Origin: Pseudopedobacter sp036379295
GTDB taxonomy: Bacteria; Bacteroidota; Bacteroidia; Sphingobacteriales; Sphingobacteriaceae
Reading direction: 5' to 3'
NCBI GenBank assembly: GCA_036379295.1
Contig: DASVGY010000051.1
Coordinates: forward strand, 1-18,390
DNA: 18,390 nucleotides
Below are positions 5,272-12,400 of this stretch, in pieces. The notes below the pieces were generated by a model. It saw nothing but the letters and a program-made list of their open reading frames with translations, did not search any database and was not told where the DNA came from. A program made the position numbers and the translations under genes. How positions within the stretch are numbered: the first letter of the stretch is position 1; each line of letters starts with the position of its first letter.

Positions 5272-8073
5272 TTAATCAACTTTAGCTGTTTTGGCTACCG
5301 AGGTTTTTTTAACTACTTCTTTTACTTTCTCAATATCTTTTAAATCAAACGCCTTTGCAATAATTGAGGCTTGTTCTGCTAAATGCTGCTTAGCAAAGCC
5401 TGTTGCCGGGCTGCTAGATGGTTTTCTAGAAATCACATCAAAATTAAAATTTGATTTTCTGAAAATCCGTGATATAAACGGCCATGGCCCCATATTTTCT
5501 GGCTCTTCCTGAACCCAAATAAATTCGGCTTTTTTGTATTTTGCTTTAATGGCATCTAATTGCTTATAAGGCGTTGGGTACATTTGTTCTAGTCTTACAA
5601 TTGCAACATCCTGGCGCTTGTCTTTTTCCTGCTCTTCTAATAAATCGTAATAAATTTTACCCGAGCAAATTAATACTCTTTTTATTTTATCAGCTTTAGC
5701 GTTTGCATCATCAATCACTTCCTGGAATTTTCCATCGGTAAAATCAATCAAAGGCGAAATACATTTTGGCGACCTTAACAAGCTTTTTGGAGAGAAATTA
5801 ATTAATGGTTTACGGATATCACGCTTTAACTGGCGACGTAAAGCATGGAAAAATTGTGCCGGTGTGGTACAATTGGTTACTTGCATATTGTATTCTGCAC
5901 AAAGTTCTAAGAAACGCTCAATCCTTGCAGATGAATGCTCGGGACCTTGGCCTTCGTAACCGTGGGGCAATAACATTACCAAACCGTTTGCTCTTTGCCA
6001 TTTGGTCTCTGCTGATGAAACATATTGGTCAACAATTATTTGCGCTCCGTTAAAGAAATCGCCAAACTGCGCTTCCCAAATGGTTAACGCATTAGGGTTG
6101 GCCATGGCATAACCATATTCAAAACCTAAAACTCCATACTCAGAAAGGTGAGAGTTGTAAATTTCAAAAGGAGCTTGTGTTGCAGATACGTTTTGTATAG
6201 GGGTGTATTCCTCTTCAGAATCTTCCATTTTTACCACCGCATGTCGATGCGAAAAAGTTCCACGTTCCACATCCTGACCGCTAATTCTTACCCGCTTACC
6301 TTCATTTACCAATGTAGCGTAAGCCATTAACTCGCCCATTGCCCAATCAAATACATGGGTTTCGGTGGCCATTTTTAAACGCTCACTAAACAGTCTTTTT
6401 ATTTTGGATAAGAAATTTTTATCCTCTGGTAGTAAAGAAATACTTTTTGCAATGCTTAAGAATTCTTTTTTGGAAACTGACGTGTCTGGCGAAACATCAA
6501 AATCTTGCTGGGTTGAAAAACGCATTTTGCTCCAAGCGCCAGAAAAGGCCGGATTAGTTGGCGCACCCAAATCTTCTTTTGATTCGTTTAAACGTTCCTG
6601 TAAAAGGTCTTTAAACTCTTTTTCCATTTGCTTAGCCAATTTGCTATCCACCGCACCGGCAGAAAGCAATTTTTCTACGTAAATTTCTCTAGGGTTTGGA
6701 TGTTTTTCAATGGCTTTGTAAAGAATTGGTTGTGTAAAACGAGGTTCATCTGCCTCGTTGTGGCCATATCTGCGGTAACACAAAATATCAATAAATACAT
6801 CGTTATGGAAACGCTGACGATATTCCATCGCCATATTAATGGCATAAACCAAAGATTCAACATCATCGCCGTTTACATGAAATACAGGCGAAAGCGTAAC
6901 TTTTGCTATATCTGTACAATAAGTTGATGAACGGGCATCTTTGTAATTAGTGGTAAAGCCAATTTGATTGTTTATAACCAAATGGATGGTTCCGCCAGTG
7001 CTGTAAGCATCTAGTTTAGACATTTGTAAAACCTCGTAAACCAAACCTTGGCCCGCAACAGACGCATCTCCGTGTAGCAAAATTGGGGCTATTTTTTTGT
7101 ATTCACTTTGGTATTTTAAATCCATTTTGGAGCGGGTTATGCCTTCTACAACAGCCGCTACTGTTTCTAAATGCGACGGATTTGGACATAAGCTTAAATG
7201 AACTTTTTTGCCGCCAGAGGTTTCCACATCAGAAGAAAAACCTAAATGGTATTTTACATCGCCACCGAAAGGGAGGTCTTTATTGTACTTACCTTCAAAC
7301 TCTGAAAAAACGTCTTTATAAGTTTTACCCATAATATTGGTTAAAACGTTTAGCCTTCCGCGGTGAGCCATTCCAATTACAAATTCTTCAATTCCTAAAT
7401 CTGCACCTTTTTCAATTACAGAATCTAAAGCCGGAATTAAAGCCTCTGCACCTTCTAACGAAAACCTTTTTTGACCCAAAAATTTAGTCCCTAAAAAGCT
7501 TTCAAAGGCTACCGCCTGATTGAGTTTGGTAAGAATCCTTTTCTTAGTTTCTATATCAAAATCTGGCTTGTTTCTGGTTTTTTCCATGCGCTCCTCAAAC
7601 CATTTTAGTTTGATTGGGTTACGCATGTAAGTATATTCTATGCCGATTGATTGGCTATAAGTGTCTTCAAGTAGCTGGTAAATGTCTTTTAATTTAGCCG
7701 GGCCTAAACCAACCTCAACACCAGCGTTAAAAACGGTTTCTAAGTCTGATTGCGCTAAACCAAAAGTCTCCAGTTCTTTTCCGGGGAAATATTGCCTTCT
7801 TTCCCTTACCGGATTTGTTTTAGTGAACAAATGACCACGGCTACGGTAGCCGTAAATCATGTTTAAAACATTAATTTCTTTTAAAACATGGGCAGGGGGC
7901 GAGCCATCTGCTGTTGTTTCAGTAGTTTTTACTTCTGACTGTTGTCCGAAATCAAAACCTTCAAAAAATTTTTGCCACCCGAAATCTACTGACTGAGGAT
8001 TTTCTTTGTAAGATTGATATAAAGAATCAATATAGGCTGAATCTGCGTTGCTGAGATAAGATAAACTATCCAT
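5272..8073 (-). CDS. sucA: 2-oxoglutarate dehydrogenase E1 component (thiamine diphosphate-dependent)
   Basis: A 933-aa E1 that decarboxylates 2-oxoglutarate and reductively succinylates the E2 lipoyl arm. The N-terminal OdhA-type segment (YIDSLYQSYKENPQSVDFGWQKFF, in two parts across residues 14-37) is intact, which separates it from the pyruvate dehydrogenase E1. Family motifs visible are GMAHRGRLNVL (234-244), PSHLE around H301, GDASVAGQG (335-343), NNQIGFTT (368-375), the NGDD metal/ThDP site (401-404), and RRYGHNEADEPRFTQP further on. The C-terminal transketolase-like domain includes QFGDFFNGAQ and LPHGYEGQGPEHSSAR. The length matches the family (about 900-950). It is first in the operon, followed after 23 bp by sucB. 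A consensus -7 box lies just upstream. Confidence 0.97.
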   Translation of the reverse strand: MDSLSYLSNADSAYIDSLYQSYKENPQSVDFGWQKFFEGFDFGQQSEVKTTETTADGSPPAHVLKEINVLNMIYGYRSRGHLFTKTNPVRERRQYFPGKELETFGLAQSDLETVFNAGVEVGLGPAKLKDIYQLLEDTYSQSIGIEYTYMRNPIKLKWFEERMEKTRNKPDFDIETKKRILTKLNQAVAFESFLGTKFLGQKRFSLEGAEALIPALDSVIEKGADLGIEEFVIGMAHRGRLNVLTNIMGKTYKDVFSEFEGKYNKDLPFGGDVKYHLGFSSDVETSGGKKVHLSLCPNPSHLETVAAVVEGITRSKMDLKYQSEYKKIAPILLHGDASVAGQGLVYEVLQMSKLDAYSTGGTIHLVINNQIGFTTNYKDARSSTYCTDIAKVTLSPVFHVNGDDVESLVYAINMAMEYRQRFHNDVFIDILCYRRYGHNEADEPRFTQPILYKAIEKHPNPREIYVEKLLSAGAVDSKLAKQMEKEFKDLLQERLNESKEDLGAPTNPAFSGAWSKMRFSTQQDFDVSPDTSVSKKEFLSIAKSISLLPEDKNFLSKIKRLFSERLKMATETHVFDWAMGELMAYATLVNEGKRVRISGQDVERGTFSHRHAVVKMEDSEEEYTPIQNVSATQAPFEIYNSHLSEYGVLGFEYGYAMANPNALTIWEAQFGDFFNGAQIIVDQYVSSAETKWQRANGLVMLLPHGYEGQGPEHSSARIERFLELCAEYNMQVTNCTTPAQFFHALRRQLKRDIRKPLINFSPKSLLRSPKCISPLIDFTDGKFQEVIDDANAKADKIKRVLICSGKIYYDLLEEQEKDKRQDVAIVRLEQMYPTPYKQLDAIKAKYKKAEFIWVQEEPENMGPWPFISRIFRKSNFNFDVISRKPSSSPATGFAKQHLAEQASIIAKAFDLKDIEKVKEVVKKTSVAKTAKVD

Positions 8074-8098
8074 CTAAAAATTAAAATGTTTTCAGCAG

Positions 8099-8106
8099 CA
8101 AAAGTA
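8099..8106 (-). promoter_or_regulatory. Candidate -7 promoter box for sucAB
   Basis: On the minus strand the bases read TACTTTTG, a perfect match to the Bacteroidota TAnnTTTG element, 25 bp upstream of the sucA ATG. No TTG is found 19-21 nt upstream, because that position is occupied by the terminator hairpin of the preceding gene. Confidence 0.55.
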
Positions 8107-8131
8107 AAAAAAATAGTGCTGTAAAGCACTA
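8106..8131 (-). terminator. Rho-independent terminator of the light-module operon
   Basis: Minus-strand stem TAGTGCT with AGCACTA (7 bp, 4-nt loop) is followed by eight T residues, about 60 bp past the stop codon of the B12-binding regulator. It ends the photolyase cluster. Its T-tract shares its last base with the sucA -7 box. Confidence 0.82.
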
Positions 8132-8193
8132 ATTAATTGGTTTCTTTTGGGCTTAAATCAGAATAAAAGCAATAACAAAAATAGAATAGGTGC

Positions 8194-9072
8194 TTACCTC
8201 TTTATCTCGGCAATAAATGAGTCAATGTTTTTGATTATTTTTAATTGGTTAGTGTTTGAGCAATTACAATTTACCACCTGGTTTCCGGTTACAAAAAGCG
8301 TAGTACTACCCAACGAATTTAATAGCGTTTGTATGGTGTGTTCTACATTGTAGTTTACTAAAGCTGTGGTTAATGAGGTAAACGCAAAATCTGGCTGATA
8401 ATACGCGGCAACCTCTTTTAATGTATCAAAAGGAAGGTTTTGCCCCAAGTAAAGACAATGTTGCCCGTACTTTCTCAAAAGATATTGCGCAAATAGCAAA
8501 CCTAGCTCATGTTGTTCTGCTGGGGGTAAAAAAAGGATATACTTTTTTGAAGTTTCGTTTGTTTTAACCTCTAATTTGTAAGTTGCCTCAATTATTTTTT
8601 GTTCGATTTTGTGCGTGGCAAAATGCTCATGCGCAGGGTTAATTGTGCCAACCTGCCACATTTCGCCAACGCGGTACAAAAACGGAAACAAAATCTCTGT
8701 CATTGATTCTTCTAAACCAAAATCGTTAATGCAGTAATTGATGATTTCCTCAAATTCTGCCTCGTCCATTTTAATCATGGCGTTGCAAAGCGACTGAATT
8801 TGGGTATGCACATTGCTGTGGTTGGCCTGTAAATTTTTAACGGTAGCAACAATTTCTGCACTATCCATTTTAGAAATCTTGCTGATTTTATAGCCGTTTT
8901 CGTTAAGTGTAGCTATGTTCAAAAACAAGCATAAATCATCATCATCGTAATAACGGATATTGGTTTCGGTTCTTTTTGGTTGGAAAATATTGTAGCGCTG
9001 TTCCCATATCCTAATCGTGTGCGCTTTTATGCCCGTTAAACTTTCAATATCACTGATGGAAAAATGTCTCAC
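8194..9072 (-). CDS. MerR family regulator with cobalamin-binding domain, CarH/LitR-type photoreceptor
   Basis: A 292-aa protein with three parts. Residues 3-70 are a MerR winged helix (FSISDIESLTGIKAHTIRIWEQRY in two stretches, then the NIRYYDDDDL wing). About 85-165 is the four-helix cap of the B12-binding module. About 176-292 is the Rossmann-like cobalamin domain. Key CarH residues are present: W139, then nine residues, then E149-H150 (the W-x9-EH signature that holds the adenosyl face). H188 in EQHELG replaces the usual DxHxxG histidine and is the predicted lower cobalt ligand. In CarH/LitR proteins, adenosylcobalamin-bound tetramers repress in the dark and fall apart in light. Length is normal for the family (about 285-300). 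It lies last in a cluster of photorepair genes, supporting a light-dependent role. Adenosylcobalamin dependence is inferred from the residues. Confidence 0.88.
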   Translation of the reverse strand: MRHFSISDIESLTGIKAHTIRIWEQRYNIFQPKRTETNIRYYDDDDLCLFLNIATLNENGYKISKISKMDSAEIVATVKNLQANHSNVHTQIQSLCNAMIKMDEAEFEEIINYCINDFGLEESMTEILFPFLYRVGEMWQVGTINPAHEHFATHKIEQKIIEATYKLEVKTNETSKKYILFLPPAEQHELGLLFAQYLLRKYGQHCLYLGQNLPFDTLKEVAAYYQPDFAFTSLTTALVNYNVEHTIQTLLNSLGSTTLFVTGNQVVNCNCSNTNQLKIIKNIDSFIAEIKR

Positions 9073-9114
9073 TTTATTACTTTTAGCAATCCGTTAGCGT
9101 AATTTTATGGGTAA

Positions 9115-9122
9115 CAAATTTA
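9115..9122 (-). promoter_or_regulatory. Candidate -7 box for the CarH-like gene
   Basis: Read on the minus strand this is TAAATTTG, an exact TAnnTTTG, 42 bp before the regulator start codon in the 63-bp gap after the photolyase gene. No matching TTG is seen at -33. It would let the regulator be expressed separately from the photolyases. Confidence 0.4.
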
Positions 9123-9135
9123 AACACACTTTGTT

Positions 9136-10674
9136 TTATAAAGTATTTAGCTGGCTAAGATAAATATCCGCTTGTTTCAAAATAGCGGTAATTTCTGTTT
9201 TGTCCATTTTCTCTACAAGGCGATACATCATGCCAATGCGAGGGTTCTTTTTTAATTTATTTTGGTGTTGCAAATAAAAATTCCAGTACAAACTATTGAA
9301 AGGGCAGGCTTTTTCGCCATAGCGTTTATCTTTATCGTAGTAACAACCTTTGCAATAATTACTCATTTTATTGATGTAGTTTGCGGATGCAACATAAGGC
9401 TTTGAGCCAATTAAGCCGCCATCGGCAAACTGGCTCATACCACGGGTATTGGTAATTTGAACCCATTCTACGGCATCAATATAAACGCCCAGATACCATT
9501 CGTCAACTTGTTTAGGGTCGGCGCCAATAAGTAAAGCAAAATTCCCGATAACCATTAATCTTTGGATATGGTGCGCATAAGCATTTTCCAAAGAATTATT
9601 GATGCAATATTTCATGCAATTCATTTTTACTTTTCCATCCCAAAACCAAGATGGTAAATCAGTTTTATTGTTTAGGAAGTTTTTATCAGCGAAAGCGGGC
9701 ATTTGATCCCAATAAATTCCTCTTATATATTCTCGCCAGCCAATTACTTGCCTAACAAAACCTTCTACTTGCGCTATGTTTATTTCGGATTTACGGCTTC
9801 CCCACGTGGTTAAAACTTTTTTTAAAACCTCGTGGGGCGATAGCATTTTCAGGTTTAAAGCGAAAGACAATTGCGAATGGAAAAGTGTATGGTGCTCTTT
9901 CAACATGGCGTCTTCGTATCTGCCGAAAGCGGGCAGCAATTCTTCGCAAAAATATTCCAAAACCTTCAAGGCTTCCGCCCGATTTGTTGGATAAGTGAAG
10001 CTCCTAGCGTCAATCTTCCCAAAATAACCGACCTTCATTTTATCGATTAAATCGATGAGTTGGGTGACGTCTTTTTTAAATTGTAACGGGCCTTTTAGCG
10101 GAACTTTACCATCGTATTTCTTTCGGTTATCGTGGTCAAAATTCCATTTATCACCGAAAGGTTCCAAGCGTTCATCTACCAACACATGGTGTTTTTTCCG
10201 CATGTCACGGTAAAATGTTTCCATTAGATATTGTTTCTTTCCCTTAAAAAACTCGCGGACATCAAAACGTTCGGTAAAGAAATGTTCGGTGTCAACAAAG
10301 GAAGTTTCAATCGGCAAAGCAGAACAAATTTTTTTCAATTGTTCGTCCAAACGATATTCATCTGGCAATTGATATTCAAGTTTTTCAGCACCAATTTCTT
10401 TAATGATTTGTTGAATATTTTTCTCGAAGCTTTGCAAGTTTTTAGCATCATCTAATTTAAGATAGATTACCTCATGCCCGGCTTTTTCAAGTTCTTCGGC
10501 AAAACTCCGCATCGCTAAAAAGAAACCAATAATTTTTTGAATATGATGCTTTACATATTCTTGTTCTTGCATCACTTCCATCATCAAATAAACATGATGC
10601 TTGTCTGTGTTTTTAAACCAGGAATGTTGCAGATTTAGCTGATCGCCTAAAATGAGTCTCAGTGTTTTTGCCAT
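9136..10674 (-). CDS. Iron-sulfur bacterial cryptochrome/photolyase (FeS-BCP, PhrB/CryPro type), probable (6-4) photolyase
   Basis: A 512-aa flavoprotein of the deoxyribodipyrimidine photolyase-related group, expected to use light to repair (6-4) pyrimidine photoproducts. The N-terminal Rossmann domain begins RLILGDQLNLQHSWF. The FAD-binding helical domain follows, from about residue 240. Candidate [4Fe-4S] ligands are C353, C441, C444 and C457. Their spacing equals that of C350, C438, C441 and C454 in Agrobacterium PhrB as I remember it, with a constant offset of three. The HH pair at 368-369 has the same offset to the catalytic histidines. The family is known to use a dimethyl-ribityllumazine antenna. 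The gene lies between the DASH cryptochrome (91 bp upstream) and the B12 regulator (63 bp downstream), all in one direction. Confidence 0.93.
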   Translation of the reverse strand: MAKTLRLILGDQLNLQHSWFKNTDKHHVYLMMEVMQEQEYVKHHIQKIIGFFLAMRSFAEELEKAGHEVIYLKLDDAKNLQSFEKNIQQIIKEIGAEKLEYQLPDEYRLDEQLKKICSALPIETSFVDTEHFFTERFDVREFFKGKKQYLMETFYRDMRKKHHVLVDERLEPFGDKWNFDHDNRKKYDGKVPLKGPLQFKKDVTQLIDLIDKMKVGYFGKIDARSFTYPTNRAEALKVLEYFCEELLPAFGRYEDAMLKEHHTLFHSQLSFALNLKMLSPHEVLKKVLTTWGSRKSEINIAQVEGFVRQVIGWREYIRGIYWDQMPAFADKNFLNNKTDLPSWFWDGKVKMNCMKYCINNSLENAYAHHIQRLMVIGNFALLIGADPKQVDEWYLGVYIDAVEWVQITNTRGMSQFADGGLIGSKPYVASANYINKMSNYCKGCYYDKDKRYGEKACPFNSLYWNFYLQHQNKLKKNPRIGMMYRLVEKMDKTEITAILKQADIYLSQLNTL

Positions 10675-10765
10675 TTTTTAAATACAAACACTATGCAATT
10701 TAGTTTGATTAACTGCAAAAAGCAATTTTAAATAATTGCGAATATCAAAAACAACTTGCTGGTAT

Positions 10766-12067
10766 TTAGCTATTTAGCCATAAGGCCACATATTCGCCCT
10801 TTGGGTCGTATTCTGCAGCTTGTTTTTCTATATTGAAATGGCGGTTTTCTCGCGGGTCGTTTCCAACACCAGCGATATAAGCCCAATTTCCCCAATTGCT
10901 GGCGGGGCTGTAATCAATTAGTTTTTCTTCGAAATAAGAGGCGCCCCAAGTCCAATTTACGTTTAAATCGTGTACTAAATAAGAAGCAACATTTTGCCTT
11001 CCGCGGTTGCTCATAAATCCGGTAAGGTTTAGCTCTTTCATATTGGCATCAATAAAAGGTATGCCGGTTTCGGCGTTTTTCCATTGCTCAAAAAGTTGCT
11101 GTTGGTTAGCAGCGTATTCTTGCAATTTTCCTTTAAAACCTTCTTCCATAAAATAGCTGGTGCCATGCTTTTTAAACATAAACCTAAAGTAATCTCGCCA
11201 CAAAAGTTCAAAAATTAACCAATAGGTTGAATCGTTTGCGCCACGTTCTTTTTCGTAGCGTTTTACTTCCCAATAAATCGCCCTTGGCGATAGGCAGCCA
11301 TCAGCCAGCCACGGCGAAAATTTGCTGCTATAATCAGCACCAATTAAGCCATTTCGGGTTTTTTTATATTGTTGTAAAAGGTCGGTGTCCCACAAATAGT
11401 ACTTTAACCTTTTTAAGCCTTCCGTTTCGCCGCCTTTAAAATTTAAAACACTACGTTCGTCCACGGTGGGCTCTTCCAATCCTAAATCTGCCAAGGTTGG
11501 TATTTCGCTGCTTTCCAAATCTTCCGGAACGGTTATTTTCGCTGGTGTATCAAAAGAAGGCCTAATCTCCGCTTCGCGTTCTACCTTTTTGCGAAATTTG
11601 GTAAACACATCCGGAATGTCTTTTATCGGGAAAGGTAAATCTTCTTTATGGTGCATGGTATGCCCAATAAAATGCTTCAGATTAATCTGCATTTTCCAAA
11701 GCGCATCTTCCACATTTGATGAAATCGCTGTTTCTTCTGATGCTACTTCACGATGGTGGTAAACTTCATCAACTTGGTACTTTTTACAAATATCGGGGAT
11801 AACATCGCCGGGAATGCCTTTACAAATTAATAAGTCGCCACCTAACTTTTGTAAAGAATTTTTAAGGTCCGCTATACTCTCTAATAAAAATTTTGCTCTA
11901 AAAGTACCTGTCTTTTGAGTTCCTAAAGCGGTGGTAACAAAATACCGTGGATCTAAGCAATAAACTGGGATGATTTTGGATGCCTTTTGTGTTGCTTCAA
12001 AAAGAATCTCATTGTCATGAACCCGTAAATCATTTCTAAACCAAACTAAAATTGTTTTTCCACTCAT
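10766..12067 (-). CDS. DASH-family cryptochrome/photolyase
   Basis: A 433-aa protein with the photolyase fold. The N-terminal alpha/beta antenna domain starts VWFRNDLRVHDNEIL. The C-terminal FAD domain contains NGLIGADYSSKFSPWLADGCLSPR (two parts), DSTYWLIFELLWRDYFRFMFKKHG, GIPFIDANMKELNLTGFMSNRGRQ and the terminal YSPASNWGNWAYIAGVGNDPREN, which are DASH hallmarks. MHHKEDLPFPIKDIPDVFTKFRKKVE is also DASH-like. Members repair cyclobutane dimers, best in single-stranded or looped DNA, with FAD and a folate antenna. Some also signal. The start codon gives the normal N-terminus for the family. The 50-aa DUF2256 gene ends 47 bp upstream on the same strand. CPD repair versus signalling cannot be told from sequence alone. 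Confidence 0.94.
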   Translation of the reverse strand: MSGKTILVWFRNDLRVHDNEILFEATQKASKIIPVYCLDPRYFVTTALGTQKTGTFRAKFLLESIADLKNSLQKLGGDLLICKGIPGDVIPDICKKYQVDEVYHHREVASEETAISSNVEDALWKMQINLKHFIGHTMHHKEDLPFPIKDIPDVFTKFRKKVEREAEIRPSFDTPAKITVPEDLESSEIPTLADLGLEEPTVDERSVLNFKGGETEGLKRLKYYLWDTDLLQQYKKTRNGLIGADYSSKFSPWLADGCLSPRAIYWEVKRYEKERGANDSTYWLIFELLWRDYFRFMFKKHGTSYFMEEGFKGKLQEYAANQQQLFEQWKNAETGIPFIDANMKELNLTGFMSNRGRQNVASYLVHDLNVNWTWGASYFEEKLIDYSPASNWGNWAYIAGVGNDPRENRHFNIEKQAAEYDPKGEYVALWLNS

Positions 12068-12114
12068 TTCTAACTCAAAATTTTATCGGGATAAATTTAT
12101 TTCAAATTTGCTTA

Positions 12115-12267
12115 TTATTTAATGTTTTGGCAACGTTTGCTACAATATTTTACCTCGTTCCAACAATGTGCCCATTTTTTTCGCCAATTAAAAAGTTTTT
12201 TACACGAAAGGCATGATTTGGTTGGCAGGTTTTGCTTTTTTACCGTTTTACCCTTTTGGTTTTTCAT
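12115..12267 (-). CDS. DUF2256 small zinc-ribbon-like protein (50 aa)
   Basis: Translating the minus strand from the ATG at 12267 gives a 50-residue basic protein that opens MKNQKGKTVKKQNLPTKSC and ends CQNIK before a TAA. It carries two cysteine pairs, C19-x2-C22 and C42-x3-C46, plus WRKKWAHCWNEVKYC, which is the DUF2256 signature. The pairs suggest a small zinc-binding fold. The function is unknown. I recall DUF2256 genes lying beside, or fused near, cryptochrome and photolyase genes, which fits the place here: first gene of the photolyase cluster, 47 bp before the DASH cryptochrome. An ORF on the opposite strand (12122-12346) is its antisense shadow. Confidence 0.85.
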   Translation of the reverse strand: MKNQKGKTVKKQNLPTKSCLSCKKLFNWRKKWAHCWNEVKYCSKRCQNIK

Positions 12268-12306
12268 CTCATCTAATCTTAACAATCAACAAAAGAATAT
12301 GTTTAA

Positions 12307-12327
12307 AGAACTTGCGTACTTAGTTCT
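12307..12327. promoter_or_regulatory. Inverted repeat in the DUF2256-hflX divergent region
   Basis: AGAACT and AGTTCT form a 6-bp dyad with a 9-bp spacer, 40-60 bp upstream of the first gene of the light module. No good TAnnTTTG box is seen for that gene, so activator- or alternative-sigma-dependent transcription is possible. Confidence 0.35.
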
Positions 12328-12337
12328 ACTTGTTCCA

Positions 12338-12354
12338 AATGCGTAAAGCGCATT
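12338..12354. promoter_or_regulatory. Second inverted repeat in the divergent region
   Basis: AATGCG and CGCATT form a perfect 6-bp dyad around a 5-bp spacer, 71 bp upstream of the DUF2256 start and 46 bp upstream of hflX. Confidence 0.33.
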
Positions 12355-12375
12355 ACAATTGGCAAGCATGTTGTA
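12354..12375. promoter_or_regulatory. TACAA-N12-TTGTA dyad, candidate operator of the B12 regulator
   Basis: TACAA at 12354-12358 and TTGTA at 12371-12375 are inverted with 12 bp between them. TACA-type dyads are what I recall for LitR-class operators, though with spacing of about 12 between the inner TACA and TGTA, here 14. The right half overlaps the hflX -7 box by two bases. Assignment to the CarH-like protein is inference. Confidence 0.33.
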
Positions 12376-12381
12376 TATTTG
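12374..12381 (+). promoter_or_regulatory. Candidate -7 box for hflX
   Basis: TATATTTG is a perfect TAnnTTTG element 19 bp before the hflX ATG. The -33 TTG is not found at 19-21 nt spacing. Confidence 0.48.
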
Positions 12382-12400
12382 GCCATAGAAGGGAAACTAA

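Noticed and set aside
4635..5285. 216-aa plus-strand ORF opposite sucB
   Set aside because: It is antisense to the two lipoyl domains and repeats itself only because they do; sucB on the other strand is certain.
10037..10053. ATCGATTAAATCGAT palindrome inside the iron-sulfur photolyase gene
   Set aside because: It encodes LIDLID with ordinary codons and does not share the CATGTCGATT arm; chance is enough to explain it.
12122..12346. 74-aa plus-strand ORF upstream of hflX
   Set aside because: It is the antisense shadow of the DUF2256 gene and of the promoter region; the minus-strand frame has the conserved cysteines.
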